DNA of 12,158 nucleotides, taken from an uncultured Eubacteriales bacterium. Lineage in GTDB: Bacteria; Bacillota; Clostridia; Peptostreptococcales; Anaerovoracaceae. Position 1 is the first letter of the stretch. Every line of letters starts with the position of its first letter. Positions 11,725 through 12,158 of this stretch are shown piece by piece. Where the stretch lies: assembly GCA_902766915.1 (NCBI GenBank), contig CACXFN010000176.1, positions 1 to 12,158 on the forward strand. Direction: 5' to 3'. A program made the translations under genes and the position numbers. The notes below the pieces were generated by a model, which saw only the letters and a program-made list of their open reading frames with translations, did not search any database and had not been told where the DNA came from.

Positions 11725-12158
11725 ATGTATAGAGTTCTTATCGTAGAAGATGACGCCATAACAAGACAGCTCTTAGAGATGTTCATAAATGGAAGCGACA
11801 AATATGAGTTGGTAGCATCCATAGACGATGCAGACCTGGCGCCTCTTTACTGCGCCAAGGGCGGCATAGATCTGGCGCTAATGGATATCAGAACAGCCAT
11901 GAGGGCAAACGGTCTGGATGCCGCAGAGAAAATTAAGAAAAAATATCCCGATATTAAGATTATTATATGCACATCCATGCCTGAATATTCATACCTACAA
12001 AGAGCCAGAGACATCGGAGTTGATAGCTTCTGGTATAAAGAAGTAGTTGGAGATGCCTTCTTTGATTTAATCGATAGAACAATGGATGGTGAAAGCATCT
12101 TCCCGGACAGCACACCCGAACTTCAGCTGGGCCACGCAAGCAGCAGCGAATTCACCAG
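11725..12158 (+). CDS. Response regulator, NarL-like, truncated by the window end
   Basis: ATG 11725 is preceded by AAGGAG (11710-11715, 9-base gap). The frame stays open for 144 codons to the edge. Residues 1-120 are a receiver domain: MYRVLIVEDD with acidic D9-D10, ALMDIR with the phospho-accepting D54, IICTSM with T83, and SFWYKE with the conserved K105. After the receiver comes a linker (ESIFPDSTPELQLGHASSSEFT). In NarL/LuxR-type regulators of Clostridia this kind of linker leads directly into an L-T-x-R-E helix-turn-helix, so a DNA-binding domain probably begins just beyond the window; that is inference. It is the likely phosphorylation target of the adjacent kinase. Output genes are not visible. 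There is no terminator or convincing promoter in the 65-base gap, so it is probably in the same operon. Confidence 0.88.
   Translation, partial: MYRVLIVEDDAITRQLLEMFINGSDKYELVASIDDADLAPLYCAKGGIDLALMDIRTAMRANGLDAAEKIKKKYPDIKIIICTSMPEYSYLQRARDIGVDSFWYKEVVGDAFFDLIDRTMDGESIFPDSTPELQLGHASSSEFT

Overview
The window reads like a chromosomal stretch of a low-to-moderate G+C anaerobic Firmicute, most likely a Clostridia/Lachnospiraceae-type organism. This is inferred from strong AGGAGG-type ribosome binding sites, the rpsF-ssb-rpsR operon, a stand-alone rubredoxin, a zinc-ribbon (C-X2-C / C-X2-H) ribosomal protein S18, and codon usage rich in AGA, ATA and GGA. No phage, transposase, CRISPR, rRNA or tRNA is visible.

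Layout. (1) 1-287: the 3' end of an EamA-type membrane transporter (+). It converges on plsC (339-1070, -), and the two share a bidirectional terminator. (2) 1186-1347: a 53-residue rubredoxin (+) divergent from plsC. (3) 1348-1694: a gene-poor stretch with the rubredoxin terminator, then a very strong-looking promoter, a ~180-nt region able to fold into a long hairpin, and a terminator of the GGGACGGTTC type. This is a candidate small RNA. (4) 1695-2675: a sugar-nucleotidyltransferase-like gene (-), divergent from the rpsF-ssb-rpsR operon (3088-4187, +) across a 412-bp intergenic region. (5) 4258-8396: three minus-strand genes transcribed in the order purB, alr, hisD-like, converging on rpsR at a second bidirectional terminator. 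(6) 8634-end: a plus-strand signalling operon divergent from purB. It encodes a multi-pass membrane protein with a degenerate kinase core, an apparently intact membrane histidine kinase whose start overlaps the first gene's stop, and a response regulator truncated by the window end.

How the parts work together. The ribosomal/SSB operon is housekeeping. purB serves purine synthesis, alr supplies D-alanine for the cell wall, and the HisD-family enzyme is separated from any histidine genes and carries an insertion, so its substrate is uncertain. The most unusual parts are the signalling operon, where a 7TM-type sensor has tyrosine at the position where its partner kinase has the phospho-accepting histidine, and the unassigned RNA at about 1476-1655. 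purB and the signalling operon appear to be driven by back-to-back promoters whose -35 hexamers form one palindrome, so their transcription may be mutually exclusive. All calls come from reading the sequence; no database search was run.
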